NCBI GenBank assembly: GCA_003156495.1
Contig: PMHC01000328.1
Location: 19,688 to 31,998 of the forward strand
Length of the DNA stretch: 12,311 nt
Direction of reading: 5' to 3'
DNA from: Acidobacteriaceae bacterium
GTDB lineage: Bacteria; Acidobacteriota; Terriglobia; Terriglobales; Acidobacteriaceae
Every line of letters starts with the position of its first letter. The first letter of the stretch is position 1. Under the pieces are notes generated by a model. It was given only the letters and a program-made list of their open reading frames with translations. It ran no database searches and was not told the origin of the DNA. This document shows positions 1-7,275 of this stretch, piece after piece. The position numbers and the translations under genes were made by a program.

Positions 1-1426
1 ACGCCTGTTGCGCTGCGGCTCCGGTAAAGTTTTTGAAGCGTTCTTCGGCCGACGGAGCGGGCGAAATTTCCGCGCGCTGAGGATTTTTGGTGGGAACAAA
101 TTCGCCTAAGGTGCGGTTCGATGGTTGCAGATATTTTTCCGCCACGCGCTCAACGTCGGCGGGCGTTACCTTGGCGATTTCGTCGCGCCGCAGCAGAAAA
201 ATGCGCCAGTCGCCGGAACCGGTCGCCATGGCCAGATTCATGGCCAGCATCTGCGTGTCCGCCATGGTCAGTTCAATGTTTTTTGTCAGGCGTGCTTTGG
301 CGCGATCCACTTCTTCCTGGGCGGGCGGGTTGCTCTTGACGTCTTCGATGACCTTCAGCATTTCCGTGCGCGCCAGATCGACATCCTGGCCGGGTTTTTG
401 CATGACGAAAACATTGATTACGCCCGGATCGTGCATCGACTGCGCCGCCATGAAGCACTGCACGGCGATTTTTTGATCGACCAGCGCTTTATAAAGGCGG
501 CCTGTTTGCGGCGCGCCGAGAACTTGCGCGAGCACCTGCAGGGGCGCTGCGTCAGGACTTAGCGAAGCGGGAATGTGATAGGCGACGAGAATGTCCTGCT
601 CGTCGCCTATGCGTTCGAGCTTGACGAAGCGTTCGCCTTCCTGGGTGGGTTCTTCGGTGTAAGGCTGCGAGAGCGTGCGCTCCGGCTTGGGCAGCGCGCC
701 CAGCGTACCGTCGGCCAGCGCCAGTGTGCTGGTTTCGTCAAAGTTGCCGGCGATGATCAGCATCGCATTATCGGGCTGGTAATACTTGTGATAGAAAACC
801 GCAAGATTGGCGATGGGCACGCGCTCCACATCGGTGCGGTTGCCGATGACCGTTTTGCCGTAGCTATGGAAGTTGTAGGCGGCGGCCATGACGCGCTTTT
901 GCAGTACGGATGAGGGATAGTTTTCGCCGGATTCCATTTCATTGCGCACGACGGGCATTTCGGTAACTAGATCCTGGCCTTTCATGGTCATATTCACCAT
1001 GCGGTCGGTTTCCAACTGCAGCGCCCACTTCAGCGTGTCGTTCGAGGCCGGAAAGGTCTCGTAGTACATCGTCTGATCGTAGCTAGTTGTTCCGTTAAAG
1101 GCGCCCGCGGCCTTATCGGTGAGTTCCTTGAAGATTTCACGGCCGTCGGTCGCGCTCTTGAAGAGCATGTGTTCGAGCAGATGGGCCATGCCGGTTTCGC
1201 CGGGCCCCTCGTTGCGTGAGCCGACTTTGTAAACCACGCTGACGGTGATCTTCGGCTTGGAGGCGTCGGGAATCAGCAGCGCGTGCAGGCCGTTGGGAAA
1301 GGAGAATTCATCGATGCCCTCGATCGAACGCACTTTCTCAACGCCTTTAGGCAAGGTTTGAGAACTGAGCGGAATCGCGATTGCCAGCAGTACCGCTGCA
1401 AGTTTCATAAGACGCATCATTCGCAT
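1..1426 (-). CDS. M16 family zinc metallopeptidase (pitrilysin/insulinase type), exported, C-terminal part beyond window
   Basis: Reading leftward from ATG 1426 the frame stays open to the window edge (475 codons). Residues 1-22 form a signal peptide: Arg/Lys-containing start, hydrophobic core AAVLLAIAIPL, then SSQ. The M16 inverse zinc motif HLLEH is at 82-86, and the third ligand is Glu163 in VVRNEME, giving HxxEH-x76-E as expected for an active peptidase domain. The protein should therefore degrade peptides or misfolded proteins in the periplasm or at the outer membrane. The start at 1426 is preferred over ATG 1435 because the AAAGG ribosome site lies about 10 nt upstream of 1426 but almost touches 1435. 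Visible residues near the edge (NRTLGEFVPT, then RAEI) look like the linker that joins the first M16 unit to a second one in proteins of about 900 residues, so roughly half the gene is probably missing. Family call is secure; substrate is unknown. Confidence 0.93.
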   Translation of the reverse strand, partial: MRMMRLMKLAAVLLAIAIPLSSQTLPKGVEKVRSIEGIDEFSFPNGLHALLIPDASKPKITVSVVYKVGSRNEGPGETGMAHLLEHMLFKSATDGREIFKELTDKAAGAFNGTTSYDQTMYYETFPASNDTLKWALQLETDRMVNMTMKGQDLVTEMPVVRNEMESGENYPSSVLQKRVMAAAYNFHSYGKTVIGNRTDVERVPIANLAVFYHKYYQPDNAMLIIAGNFDETSTLALADGTLGALPKPERTLSQPYTEEPTQEGERFVKLERIGDEQDILVAYHIPASLSPDAAPLQVLAQVLGAPQTGRLYKALVDQKIAVQCFMAAQSMHDPGVINVFVMQKPGQDVDLARTEMLKVIEDVKSNPPAQEEVDRAKARLTKNIELTMADTQMLAMNLAMATGSGDWRIFLLRRDEIAKVTPADVERVAEKYLQPSNRTLGEFVPTKNPQRAEISPAPSAEERFKNFTGAAAQQA

Positions 1427-1495
1427 AAAACACATGCCTTTCTTCTTTCTGGAGGAGAAATGTAAGTTGAGGACTAGTACGGGTAGACAGAGCGA

Positions 1496-1501
1496 ATTAT
1501 A
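1496..1501 (-). promoter_or_regulatory. Candidate -10 box for the M16 peptidase gene
   Basis: The minus strand reads a perfect TATAAT here, about 70 nt upstream of the peptidase start codon, which leaves a leader of roughly 60 nt. No good -35 hexamer is found at 16-18 bp; TTGCCT lies at 1515-1520, but only 13 bp away. It is supported by the exact -10 match and its position in a 200-bp gene-free gap. Confidence 0.3.
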
Positions 1502-1521
1502 GCTCGGTGAGCATAGGCAAA

Positions 1522-1590
1522 GCAGCTTGGCCGCTTTCTATTTTGCGTTGAGATTAGCTGCTGTTTATGCAATTGCGGCCAAGTCGCTGC
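1522..1590. repeat. Interrupted inverted repeat in the marR-M16 gap
   Basis: CTTGGCCGC at 1526-1534 is repeated as its exact reverse complement at 1575-1583. The flanks extend the match (GCAG at 1522-1525 against the GCTGC at 1586-1590) with a 2-3 nt bulge. The loop is about 40 nt and no T-run follows on either strand, so it is not a typical intrinsic terminator. It could stabilise the 3' end of the marR transcript, which ends 37 nt away. Confidence 0.35.
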
Positions 1591-1626
1591 GTGGCGAAGC
1601 GAATGGGCGTAAAAATCTGCGTGGCT

Positions 1627-2070
1627 TTACCGCGCATCGGCGCGGGCTTCTAGCTGACGGAGCGAGTCGAGCATCTCGGCCAGAGCGGCTTTACCGATTT
1701 CACGCTCGAAGCCCGATTGCAGGCGGTCGAGAGCGGCGATTGAGCGCATGGCCGCGCGTCGGCCGGCGGGTTTGAGCGCTAAGCGAAAGGCTCGGGCGTC
1801 GTCGGGATCGATTTTGCGCTCGACCAGGCCCTTGGCCTCAAGCGAAGAGAGACAGTGGCTGAGGTTGCCGCGGGTGGTGGAGAAGGTATCGGCCAACTGC
1901 GAGGGTTTGACGCGGCGTGGCGACTCGAAAAAGAGCGCGGCCAGCACGAGCGCTTCAAGGAAACCGAGTCGGTCGGTGGCCAGGGCGCGGGCGGCTAAAG
2001 CGTCGAAGCGGCGCGCCGCGCGGTTAACGGCGAACATGGGGCTTTGGTGAAGAAAAGCATCGATGCGCAT
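1627..2070 (-). CDS. MarR-family winged-helix transcriptional regulator
   Basis: The product is 147 residues, a normal MarR length. A helix-turn-helix covers about 54-80 (KPSQLADTF, then TRGNLSHCLSSLEAKGLV), followed by a wing with the family signature DPDDAR (88-93) and flanking helices for dimerisation. MarR proteins bind palindromic DNA as dimers and usually repress themselves and a neighbour until a small ligand or oxidant releases them. The frame is open up to a GTG at 2094, but ATG 2070 is chosen because it is preceded by a weak GGA at 6 nt and the protein then begins at the usual MarR N-terminal helix; the GTG has no ribosome site. The gene is divergent from the TonB-dependent receptor, with about 100 bp between starts, making that receptor the natural regulatory target. 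The only cysteine is Cys73 in the recognition helix; the ligand cannot be told. Confidence 0.88.
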   Translation of the reverse strand: MRIDAFLHQSPMFAVNRAARRFDALAARALATDRLGFLEALVLAALFFESPRRVKPSQLADTFSTTRGNLSHCLSSLEAKGLVERKIDPDDARAFRLALKPAGRRAAMRSIAALDRLQSGFEREIGKAALAEMLDSLRQLEARADAR

Positions 2071-2083
2071 GGTGAATCCAAAG

Positions 2084-2102
2084 TAGTTTAGCACTTCAAC
2101 TA
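2084..2102. promoter_or_regulatory. Imperfect palindrome, candidate MarR operator
   Basis: The plus strand reads TAGTTTAGCACTTCAACTA. The outer arms TAGTT and AACTA are exact complements and six of nine position pairs match. Length and AT-rich arms fit MarR-family sites. It lies just upstream of the regulator's ATG, in the shared region with the divergent receptor gene. A weak AT-rich -10-like stretch (ACAATACAAAAT, 2109-2120) follows on the plus strand, so binding could affect both genes. It is inferred from symmetry and position only. Confidence 0.35.
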
Positions 2103-2168
2103 TTCAAGACAATACAAAATTAGGCGTGCGGAAACCGAAGAGTACGGCATTCTATCTTCGGAGTTCCG

Positions 2169-4142
2169 ATGAATTTTTCTATTATTTTTCAAAACTGTTT
2201 AGGGGCTAAAGCCGTCCCTCAGGGCCTAAAGGCCGCACACATCTTGTGCGGTTTAATGTACGGGCTAAAGCCCGTACCCTTCAAAACGCGAGTGTATTCG
2301 CAAGCAGTGTGTTGGGCGGGGATGGTTTTTGCGGCGGCGGCGTTGGCGCAGAATGCGGCGACGCCGAGCGAACCGATGAAGGGGCAGACGGAAACGCTGG
2401 TGGTGCTGGGGGCGGCGAGGCCGGTGCCGCTGGCTGAGTCAGAGCGCGCTGTGGAGGCGCTGCCGGTGAAGGCGGCGGCGTTGGCAGCCGAGTCGCCGCA
2501 GGATTTTTTGCGGCAGGATGCGTCGGTTTTTATCGAGGAGCGGGGTGCGGGCGGCGGGCAGGCGGATGTGACGATGCGCGGCGGCAGCTTTGGGCAGACG
2601 CTGGTTTTGCTCGACGGCTTTCGCATTGACGATGCGCAGACGGCGCATCACACGTTCGATCTGCCCGTGCCGATGGAGGCGATCGATTCGATTCAGACGC
2701 TGGCCGGCGCGGGTTCAACGCTGCATGGCGCGGATGCGTTGGGTGGCGTGGTGGATTTTTTGACGGCCGCGCCGTCGAGCGATTCTCTCTATTTGCGCGT
2801 GGGCGGCGGCAGCTTCGAGTCGAATGAAGAGTCGCTGACGGCGGAGACTGTGCGCCGGCGCTGGAGCGGACGGGCAGCGGCGGAGCGAAATTTTTCGACG
2901 GGCTTCATGAGCGACCGCGACTATCGCAACGAGAATATTGCGGCGGAGAGTTGGTTGGGGTCGCGGCTGGGCGCGAGCGATTTGCTGCTGGCGGCGAGCG
3001 ACCGGGGCTTCGGCGCCAATAAGTTTTACGGCGATTATCCCTCGTGGGAGCGGACCAAGGGCTGGTTTGCCGGGGTGCGGCAGGAGTTGGGCGAAAAGAC
3101 CGTGGCGGCCTTCGCCTATCGGCGGCACACCGACGAGTTCGTGCTCTATCGCGACGCCCCCTCGTACTACGAAAACAATCATCGGGACGGTGCCTGGCAG
3201 GCTTCGCTGCGGCGGACGGAGAAACTGCCGGCGGGTGCGGCGCTGCTGCTGGGGATCGAAGAGGACGGCGACGGGATCGAGAGCAGCAATCTCGGCGTGC
3301 ATGGGCGCAATCGCGGAGCGGGGTACGCGGATTTGGATTTGCGGCCGGCAAAGCGGCGGTGGAGTCTTTCGGCGGGCGGGCGCGTGGAAATTTTTTCCGG
3401 CGGCGGGCGCGCGGTGTTTTCGCCGGAACTGGCCGGGAGTTTTCGCGCGAGGAAGGATCTGAAACTGCGCGCCAGCGGCGGCTACGGATTCCGGATTCCG
3501 ACCTATACGGATTTGTACTACTCCGACCCGACGACGCTAGGCAACGCAAAGTTGAAACCGGAGTCGGCCTGGAGCGGCGAGGCGGGCGCGGACTGGAACT
3601 TGTCGGCGAAGCTGACGGCCACGGCGACGGGGTTTTATTCGCGGCAGCACGATACGATCGACTACTTGCGCGCGGCGGCGTTGCCGAATGCCTATCTGCC
3701 GGCCACATGTACGGCGGCGAAGGTTTGGTGCGCGGCGAATTTGAATGAGCTGCGGTTGGCCGGGGTGGAGACGCGGCTGACGTGGGTTCCGGTAAGGTCG
3801 CAGACGGTGCGCGCGGCGTGGACGAAGGTGGCCGGAGCGCAGGGGGCGCTGCACGGACTTGAGTCGGAGTACGTCTTCAACTATCCGACAGAGAATCTGC
3901 GGGCTTCATGGAGCAGCGGGCTGGGTGGCGGCGTGGCGCTGACGAATACGGTGCAGGTGGCCGAGCGGCGCGGGCAGCGGGCCTACGCGGTGTGGAACGC
4001 GACGATGGCGCGCGACCGGGGGAGATTGCAGCCGTATCTGCGGCTGTCGAATTTGAGCAATACCGGCTACGAGGAGATCGAAAATGTGCGAATGCCGTCG
4101 CGAGCGATCATGGGCGGGTTTGCGTTGCGGGTGGGAAAGTGA
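2169..4142 (+). CDS. TonB-dependent outer-membrane receptor, BtuB-like
   Basis: The 657-residue product imports a large scarce nutrient (cobalamin, siderophore or similar) across the outer membrane using TonB energy. A signal-peptide hydrophobic core is at 46-60 (ending ALA-Q), a TonB-box-like ETLVV at 75-79, and a plug domain at about 85-200 with MRGGSFGQ (136-143), VLLDG (146-150) and HGADALGGVVD (186-196). The rest is a beta-barrel; the stretch around TDLYYSDP and NAKLKPES resembles BtuB-type receptors. Cys514 and Cys521 may close an extracellular loop. The chain ends FALRVGK, without the usual terminal aromatic residue. ATG 2169 is preceded by GGAG at 5 nt, whereas ATG 2256 and GTG 2292 have no ribosome site; starting at 2169 means that about residues 11-37 are encoded by a palindromic repeat. 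No cobalamin riboswitch fits in the short upstream region. Family is sure, substrate is not. Confidence 0.93.
   Translation: MNFSIIFQNCLGAKAVPQGLKAAHILCGLMYGLKPVPFKTRVYSQAVCWAGMVFAAAALAQNAATPSEPMKGQTETLVVLGAARPVPLAESERAVEALPVKAAALAAESPQDFLRQDASVFIEERGAGGGQADVTMRGGSFGQTLVLLDGFRIDDAQTAHHTFDLPVPMEAIDSIQTLAGAGSTLHGADALGGVVDFLTAAPSSDSLYLRVGGGSFESNEESLTAETVRRRWSGRAAAERNFSTGFMSDRDYRNENIAAESWLGSRLGASDLLLAASDRGFGANKFYGDYPSWERTKGWFAGVRQELGEKTVAAFAYRRHTDEFVLYRDAPSYYENNHRDGAWQASLRRTEKLPAGAALLLGIEEDGDGIESSNLGVHGRNRGAGYADLDLRPAKRRWSLSAGGRVEIFSGGGRAVFSPELAGSFRARKDLKLRASGGYGFRIPTYTDLYYSDPTTLGNAKLKPESAWSGEAGADWNLSAKLTATATGFYSRQHDTIDYLRAAALPNAYLPATCTAAKVWCAANLNELRLAGVETRLTWVPVRSQTVRAAWTKVAGAQGALHGLESEYVFNYPTENLRASWSSGLGGGVALTNTVQVAERRGQRAYAVWNATMARDRGRLQPYLRLSNLSNTGYEEIENVRMPSRAIMGGFALRVGK
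2201..2277. repeat. Three-hairpin REP-like element (GGCTAAAGCC family) inside the receptor reading frame
   Basis: There are three consecutive palindromes. The first is GGC-TAAA-GCC within 2201-2219. The second is a stem of CCGCACA (2233-2239) with TGTGCGG (2245-2251) around loop CATCT, extendable by G-T and A-T pairs. The third has perfect 8-bp arms GTACGGGC (2258-2265) and GCCCGTAC (2270-2277) around TAAA. The shared core GGCTAAAGCC, or GGCCTAAAGGCC, marks it as one dispersed repeat family, which I associate from memory with acidobacterial intergenic regions. Here it lies between a well-placed ribosome site with ATG and the sequence encoding the signal-peptide core, and it keeps the frame open. 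Confidence 0.75.
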
Positions 4143-4150
4143 GTTGGTCG

Positions 4151-4192
4151 CCACACCTTAGCCGTCCGCTGTGGCGGACGGTGAAGGTGGGG
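4151..4192. repeat. REP-like long hairpin in the convergent gap between receptor and transaldolase genes
   Basis: Perfect 8-bp arms CCGTCCGC (4162-4169) and GCGGACGG (4174-4181) enclose loop TGTG. The stem continues outward with CACCTT (4154-4159) against AAGGTG (4184-4189), broken only by one G-T pair and one mismatch, and then CC against GG. It fills most of the 76 bp between two convergent stop codons. No T-run follows on either strand, so it is better described as a REP-type palindrome that may block read-through or exonucleases than as a classical intrinsic terminator. Confidence 0.7.
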
Positions 4193-4218
4193 CACCCGGT
4201 CGCGACATTGCATAGGCG

Positions 4219-5220
4219 CTAGACCGCGGCAGGCGTGCGGGATTCGAGCTCGGCGAGACGGCCGGCGAGCAGCGTTTCCAGCTTGACCAGAGCGGCGGTG
4301 AAGCCTTCGATGCCTTCTTTGAGCTTCTCATGGGCCATGCGGTCGGCCGCGTGCATGCGGTCGAAAGTAGCCTTATCGACGACGATTTTTTCGATGGTTA
4401 GAGCTTGCGCGGCTTCAGGCGAGAGCTTGCGCGGCAGATCTTCTACGGTGACTTGAAGCTCGGCGAGCAGATGCGGAGAAATGGTGAGCAGATCGCAGCC
4501 GGCCAGTTCGCGAATTTCGCCGGAGTTGCGGAAACTGGCGCCCATGACGACGGTTTTATAGCCGAATTTTTTGAAGTAGTTGTAGATGCGCGTGACCGAT
4601 TGCACGCCGGGATCGTCGGCGCCGGAGTAGTCCTTGCCGGTATCTTTTTTGTACCAGTCGAGGATGCGGCCGACGAATGGGGAGATTAGCGTAGCACCAG
4701 CAACGGCCGCGGCGATGGCCTGATGGAGGCCGAAGAGCAGCGTCAGATTGCAGTGAATGCCGTCTTTTTCAAGAATCTCGGCGGCGCGAATGCCCTCCCA
4801 AGTGGAGGCGATCTTGATGAGGATACGGTCGCGGCCGATGCCGGCGGCGTCGTACTGGGCAATGATGGTGCGGGCCTGTTCGACGGTAGCCGCGGTGTCG
4901 TAGGAGAGGCGGGCGTCCACTTCAGTGGAGACGCGGCCGGGCACGATGGCGAGAATTTTTTTGCCGAAGGCGATGGCCAGCCGTTGAAAGGCGAGATTGG
5001 CGACGGCCTGGGGGGTAGCGGCGGCGCCGAGTTCGCGGCGGGCGTTGGCGAGCACGCCGTCGACGATGGGCCGGTACTGCGGCATTTGCGCGGCGGCGGT
5101 GATCAGCGATGGGTTGGTGGTGGCGTCTTGGGGATGGAATTTTTCCATCGCTTCAATGTCGCCGGTATCGGCCACGACGACGGTGAAGTTACGCAATTGA
5201 TTGAGAAGATTTTTCGGCAT
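4219..5220 (-). CDS. tal: Transaldolase (class I, TalB type)
   Basis: The 333-residue enzyme of the non-oxidative pentose phosphate pathway moves a dihydroxyacetone unit between sedoheptulose-7-phosphate and glyceraldehyde-3-phosphate in the cytoplasm. Signature segments are DTGDIEAMEKF (18-28), QDATTNPSL (31-39), STEVDARLSYD (98-108) and ILIKIASTWEG (133-143). By alignment from memory with E. coli TalB, all the active-site residues are present: Asp18, Asn36, Glu100, Schiff-base Lys136, Thr160, Ser180 and Arg185. The start at 5220 is decided by a strong GGGAGG about 4 nt upstream and by agreement with TalB; an upstream extension of the frame to 5295 has no such support. It lies 99 bp downstream of the FAH gene, so it may be co-transcribed or have its own promoter; a short hairpin (CACTGG 5242-5247 with CCAGTG 5260-5265) sits just before the ribosome site. 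Confidence 0.96.
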   Translation of the reverse strand: MPKNLLNQLRNFTVVVADTGDIEAMEKFHPQDATTNPSLITAAAQMPQYRPIVDGVLANARRELGAAATPQAVANLAFQRLAIAFGKKILAIVPGRVSTEVDARLSYDTAATVEQARTIIAQYDAAGIGRDRILIKIASTWEGIRAAEILEKDGIHCNLTLLFGLHQAIAAAVAGATLISPFVGRILDWYKKDTGKDYSGADDPGVQSVTRIYNYFKKFGYKTVVMGASFRNSGEIRELAGCDLLTISPHLLAELQVTVEDLPRKLSPEAAQALTIEKIVVDKATFDRMHAADRMAHEKLKEGIEGFTAALVKLETLLAGRLAELESRTPAAV

Positions 5221-5319
5221 GAAGCCTCCCGCGAATTTCCGCACTGGGGCCCTAGAGCGCCAGTGTATCGCATTTGTTGAGATGCGCGGTGGCAACAGAG
5301 GATGCGGCTTTTTCGTGGC

Positions 5320-6132
5320 TCAGGCGGTTTCAACGGTGTTGGCGAGCACACCCAGCTCTGGAATGGAGACTTCGACACGATCGCCGGGCGCGAGGGGGCC
5401 GACGCCGGCGGGAGTGCCGGTGAGGATGATGTCGCCGGGCTCGAGCGTCATGACGGCGGAGATGGCGACGAGCAACGCGGGGACAGGGAAGATGAGGTCG
5501 AGTGTGGAAGAGCGCTGGCGGAGCTTGCCATTGAGATGGGTTTCGATGGTGAGGCCGGCGTCGAGATCAAGCTCGTCGCTGACGATAGGGCCGATGGGGC
5601 AAAAGGTGTCAAAGCCCTTGGCTCGGGTCCATTGCCCGTCGCCTGCTTGCAGAACGCGGTCGGAAATATCGTTGGCGAGGGTGTAGCCGCGGATGGCGCG
5701 CCGCCAGTCGCCGGCGGGGTCGAGGTTGCGCGTGCTGCGACCGATGACGAGGACCAGCTCGCCTTCGTAGTCGATGCGGCGGGCGAGCGAAGGCAGCTTG
5801 ATGACGCCGCCGGGGGCGAGCAAGGCCGAAGGCGGCTTGAGGAAGAGCAGCGGCTCGGTGGGAATTTCGTTACCCATTTCACGCGCGTGGTCGCGATAGT
5901 TGCGGCCGACGCAGACGATCTTGGATGGCGTGACGGGCGGCAGCAGTTGGGCGGCGCTCAAAGGCATGGGGGCGAAGTTGGCGATCCAGGAGTCGGGGCG
6001 GCCATGCTCGAGGCGGAAGCGGAGATCTTCTTCGGGTGCGCGGGCGAGATCGACGATCCAGGGCTGGCCGTCGCGGTCTTCGACCGTGCCATAGTGGGTT
6101 TGTCCGTCGAGTTGGAAGCGGCAATATTTCAT
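5320..6132 (-). CDS. Fumarylacetoacetate hydrolase (FAH) family protein
   Basis: The 270-residue cytoplasmic enzyme has a short N-terminal domain (about 1-65) and an FAH catalytic fold (about 68-270). Diagnostic features are KIVCVGRNYRDHA (71-83, with His82), FLKPPSALL (97-105), the metal-binding pair in YEGELVLVIG (Glu123 and Glu125), and NDISDR (154-159, Asp155 as third ligand), then the closing GDIILTGTPAGVG. Members hydrolyse or decarboxylate 2-keto acids such as fumarylpyruvate, acylpyruvates or oxaloacetate, or hydrate 2-hydroxypentadienoate. The sequence alone does not choose between these, and there are no aromatic-degradation genes nearby. AGGAG lies about 10 nt before ATG 6132. The gene begins only 26 bp after the lipoprotein stop, indicating an operon. 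Confidence 0.93.
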   Translation of the reverse strand: MKYCRFQLDGQTHYGTVEDRDGQPWIVDLARAPEEDLRFRLEHGRPDSWIANFAPMPLSAAQLLPPVTPSKIVCVGRNYRDHAREMGNEIPTEPLLFLKPPSALLAPGGVIKLPSLARRIDYEGELVLVIGRSTRNLDPAGDWRRAIRGYTLANDISDRVLQAGDGQWTRAKGFDTFCPIGPIVSDELDLDAGLTIETHLNGKLRQRSSTLDLIFPVPALLVAISAVMTLEPGDIILTGTPAGVGPLAPGDRVEVSIPELGVLANTVETA

Positions 6133-6158
6133 GGGGAAGTGTCTCCTTTAGTGCGGCG

Positions 6159-7256
6159 TCAGGGGCCGGGAACGGTTTCTTGCGCGGAGGTCGAGCGCGC
6201 GCTTTCGTGGCCGTCCTGGTCGATGGCGGAGACGGCGTAGGTATAGGTGTGGCCGGGCTGAACGTCGGGATCGTGGAAGCCGGGGCCGACGACGGGCTGG
6301 GCCGACGAAATGCGCCGCCAGGAATTATTTGTCTCGCCGGCTTCGCGGCGGTAGACGATGTAACCTGCCAGATCGGCTTCGACGTTGGGTTGCCAGTTGA
6401 GGTCGATAGCCGGGCCGGAGCCGGCTTGGCCGATGGTGGCCACGGCGGCCAGCTCTTTGGGCACGGCGGGCGGAAAGAGATTGATGGCGGCTATGCGAAT
6501 GGGCGCGGAGAGCGATCCGGCCAGTTCAACGGTTTTGCCGTCAACTGTAACGCGAGCCAGCCGCTGTGCGCGGTACTCATAGGTGCGGCCGAAGCGGATT
6601 TCGGCGTCGAGGGCGCGGCCGGAGCGGGAGCTTTCTACCAGGAGATTGCGCTGGAGCGGTTCGGCGGGCGGCGCGAGCGGACCCTGCTCGGGCTTTTGAG
6701 TTGGAGGCGTTACGAGCGTGCGGACAAGGCGAATGGTGGAGGCGTCGGAGGGCGAGGCGGTCCAACGCAGAACAATGCCGTCGCGGCGCATTTTGGCGGA
6801 GAGGTTTTCGACCGCGCCGGGGGCTTGGCCGGCGAGAACTGGCGCGGGGTTCGAGAGGCCGGCCGCGCGGCCTTTGCGGTTGTCGAGTTCGACAAAATAG
6901 GTGAGCGGTCGGGGCAAACCGGCGGCCAGCTCGGGCGGCAGCGCGTCAGTATAAGCGGCGGCGACGCCGGGGGCCAGTTGCAGCATGGCAATGGCCGAGC
7001 AACCGGAGGCGCCGGCTTGATTGCGGCAGATGCGCGCGGCAACGGGGGCTTTGAGCAGCAACTTGTCGGTGTTCTTGGTGGGCACGGTCCAGGCAAGGCG
7101 GACCTCGTTGCCGGTGCGGATGGCGGTAAGATCGGCGACGCGGTTGGGCAGGTTCAGCGAGGGCGGAAGCGGCGCGCCGGGCATGCCGCAGCCGGTGAGC
7201 GCCACGATCGATAACGCGGCGGCGGTCAGCGCTGAAATGCGTGCGGAATCATTCAC
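6159..7256 (-). CDS. Lipoprotein with three fibronectin type III-like domains
   Basis: The product is 365 residues. Residues 1-22 are a lipoprotein signal peptide ending in the lipobox LTG-Cys23, so the mature protein is lipidated and membrane-anchored. The mature end reads CGMPGAPLPPSLNLP, then three FN3-like beta-sandwich repeats follow at about 38-140, 146-255 and 262-362; each starts with an ADL, ENL or KEL type strand followed by a conserved Trp (WTVP, WTAS, WQPN) and ends in a Y-x-Y/V segment. FN3 domains in bacteria usually serve binding or spacing. The start is a GTG at 7256, the first possible start after an in-frame stop, and it gives a good signal peptide, although no clear ribosome site is visible. 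It heads a probable operon with the FAH gene. Exact role unknown. Confidence 0.85.
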   Translation of the reverse strand: MNDSARISALTAAALSIVALTGCGMPGAPLPPSLNLPNRVADLTAIRTGNEVRLAWTVPTKNTDKLLLKAPVAARICRNQAGASGCSAIAMLQLAPGVAAAYTDALPPELAAGLPRPLTYFVELDNRKGRAAGLSNPAPVLAGQAPGAVENLSAKMRRDGIVLRWTASPSDASTIRLVRTLVTPPTQKPEQGPLAPPAEPLQRNLLVESSRSGRALDAEIRFGRTYEYRAQRLARVTVDGKTVELAGSLSAPIRIAAINLFPPAVPKELAAVATIGQAGSGPAIDLNWQPNVEADLAGYIVYRREAGETNNSWRRISSAQPVVGPGFHDPDVQPGHTYTYAVSAIDQDGHESARSTSAQETVPGP

Positions 7257-7275
7257 GATTTCAGTCTAAATGCTT

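Noticed and set aside
87..1465. Several plus-strand open frames opposite the M16 gene
   Set aside because: They are antisense shadows of a clear peptidase frame with a full zinc motif.
2071..2094. GTG start for the MarR regulator at 2094
   Set aside because: It has no ribosome site and lies within the candidate operator; ATG 2070 gives a normal family N-terminus.
2103..2168. Cobalamin riboswitch before the BtuB-like receptor
   Set aside because: The region is under 100 nt and is shared with a divergent gene, and it lacks the structure and length needed for a B12 riboswitch.
2905..3708. Minus-strand 267-codon frame opposite the receptor gene
   Set aside because: Its Ser/Arg/Pro-rich composition is typical of antisense to a GC-rich gene, and the plus strand encodes a clear TonB-dependent receptor.
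4151..4192. Classical rho-independent terminator
   Set aside because: The stem is strong but no run of T follows on either strand.
5221..5295. Longer transaldolase start at 5295
   Set aside because: The extra 25 residues are not part of TalB-type enzymes and the GGGAGG site clearly marks ATG 5220.
5302..7214. Long plus-strand open frames (312 and 392 codons) opposite the FAH and lipoprotein genes
   Set aside because: Their Gly/Ala/Arg-rich translations match no family, and the minus strand encodes recognisable domains and motifs over the same DNA.
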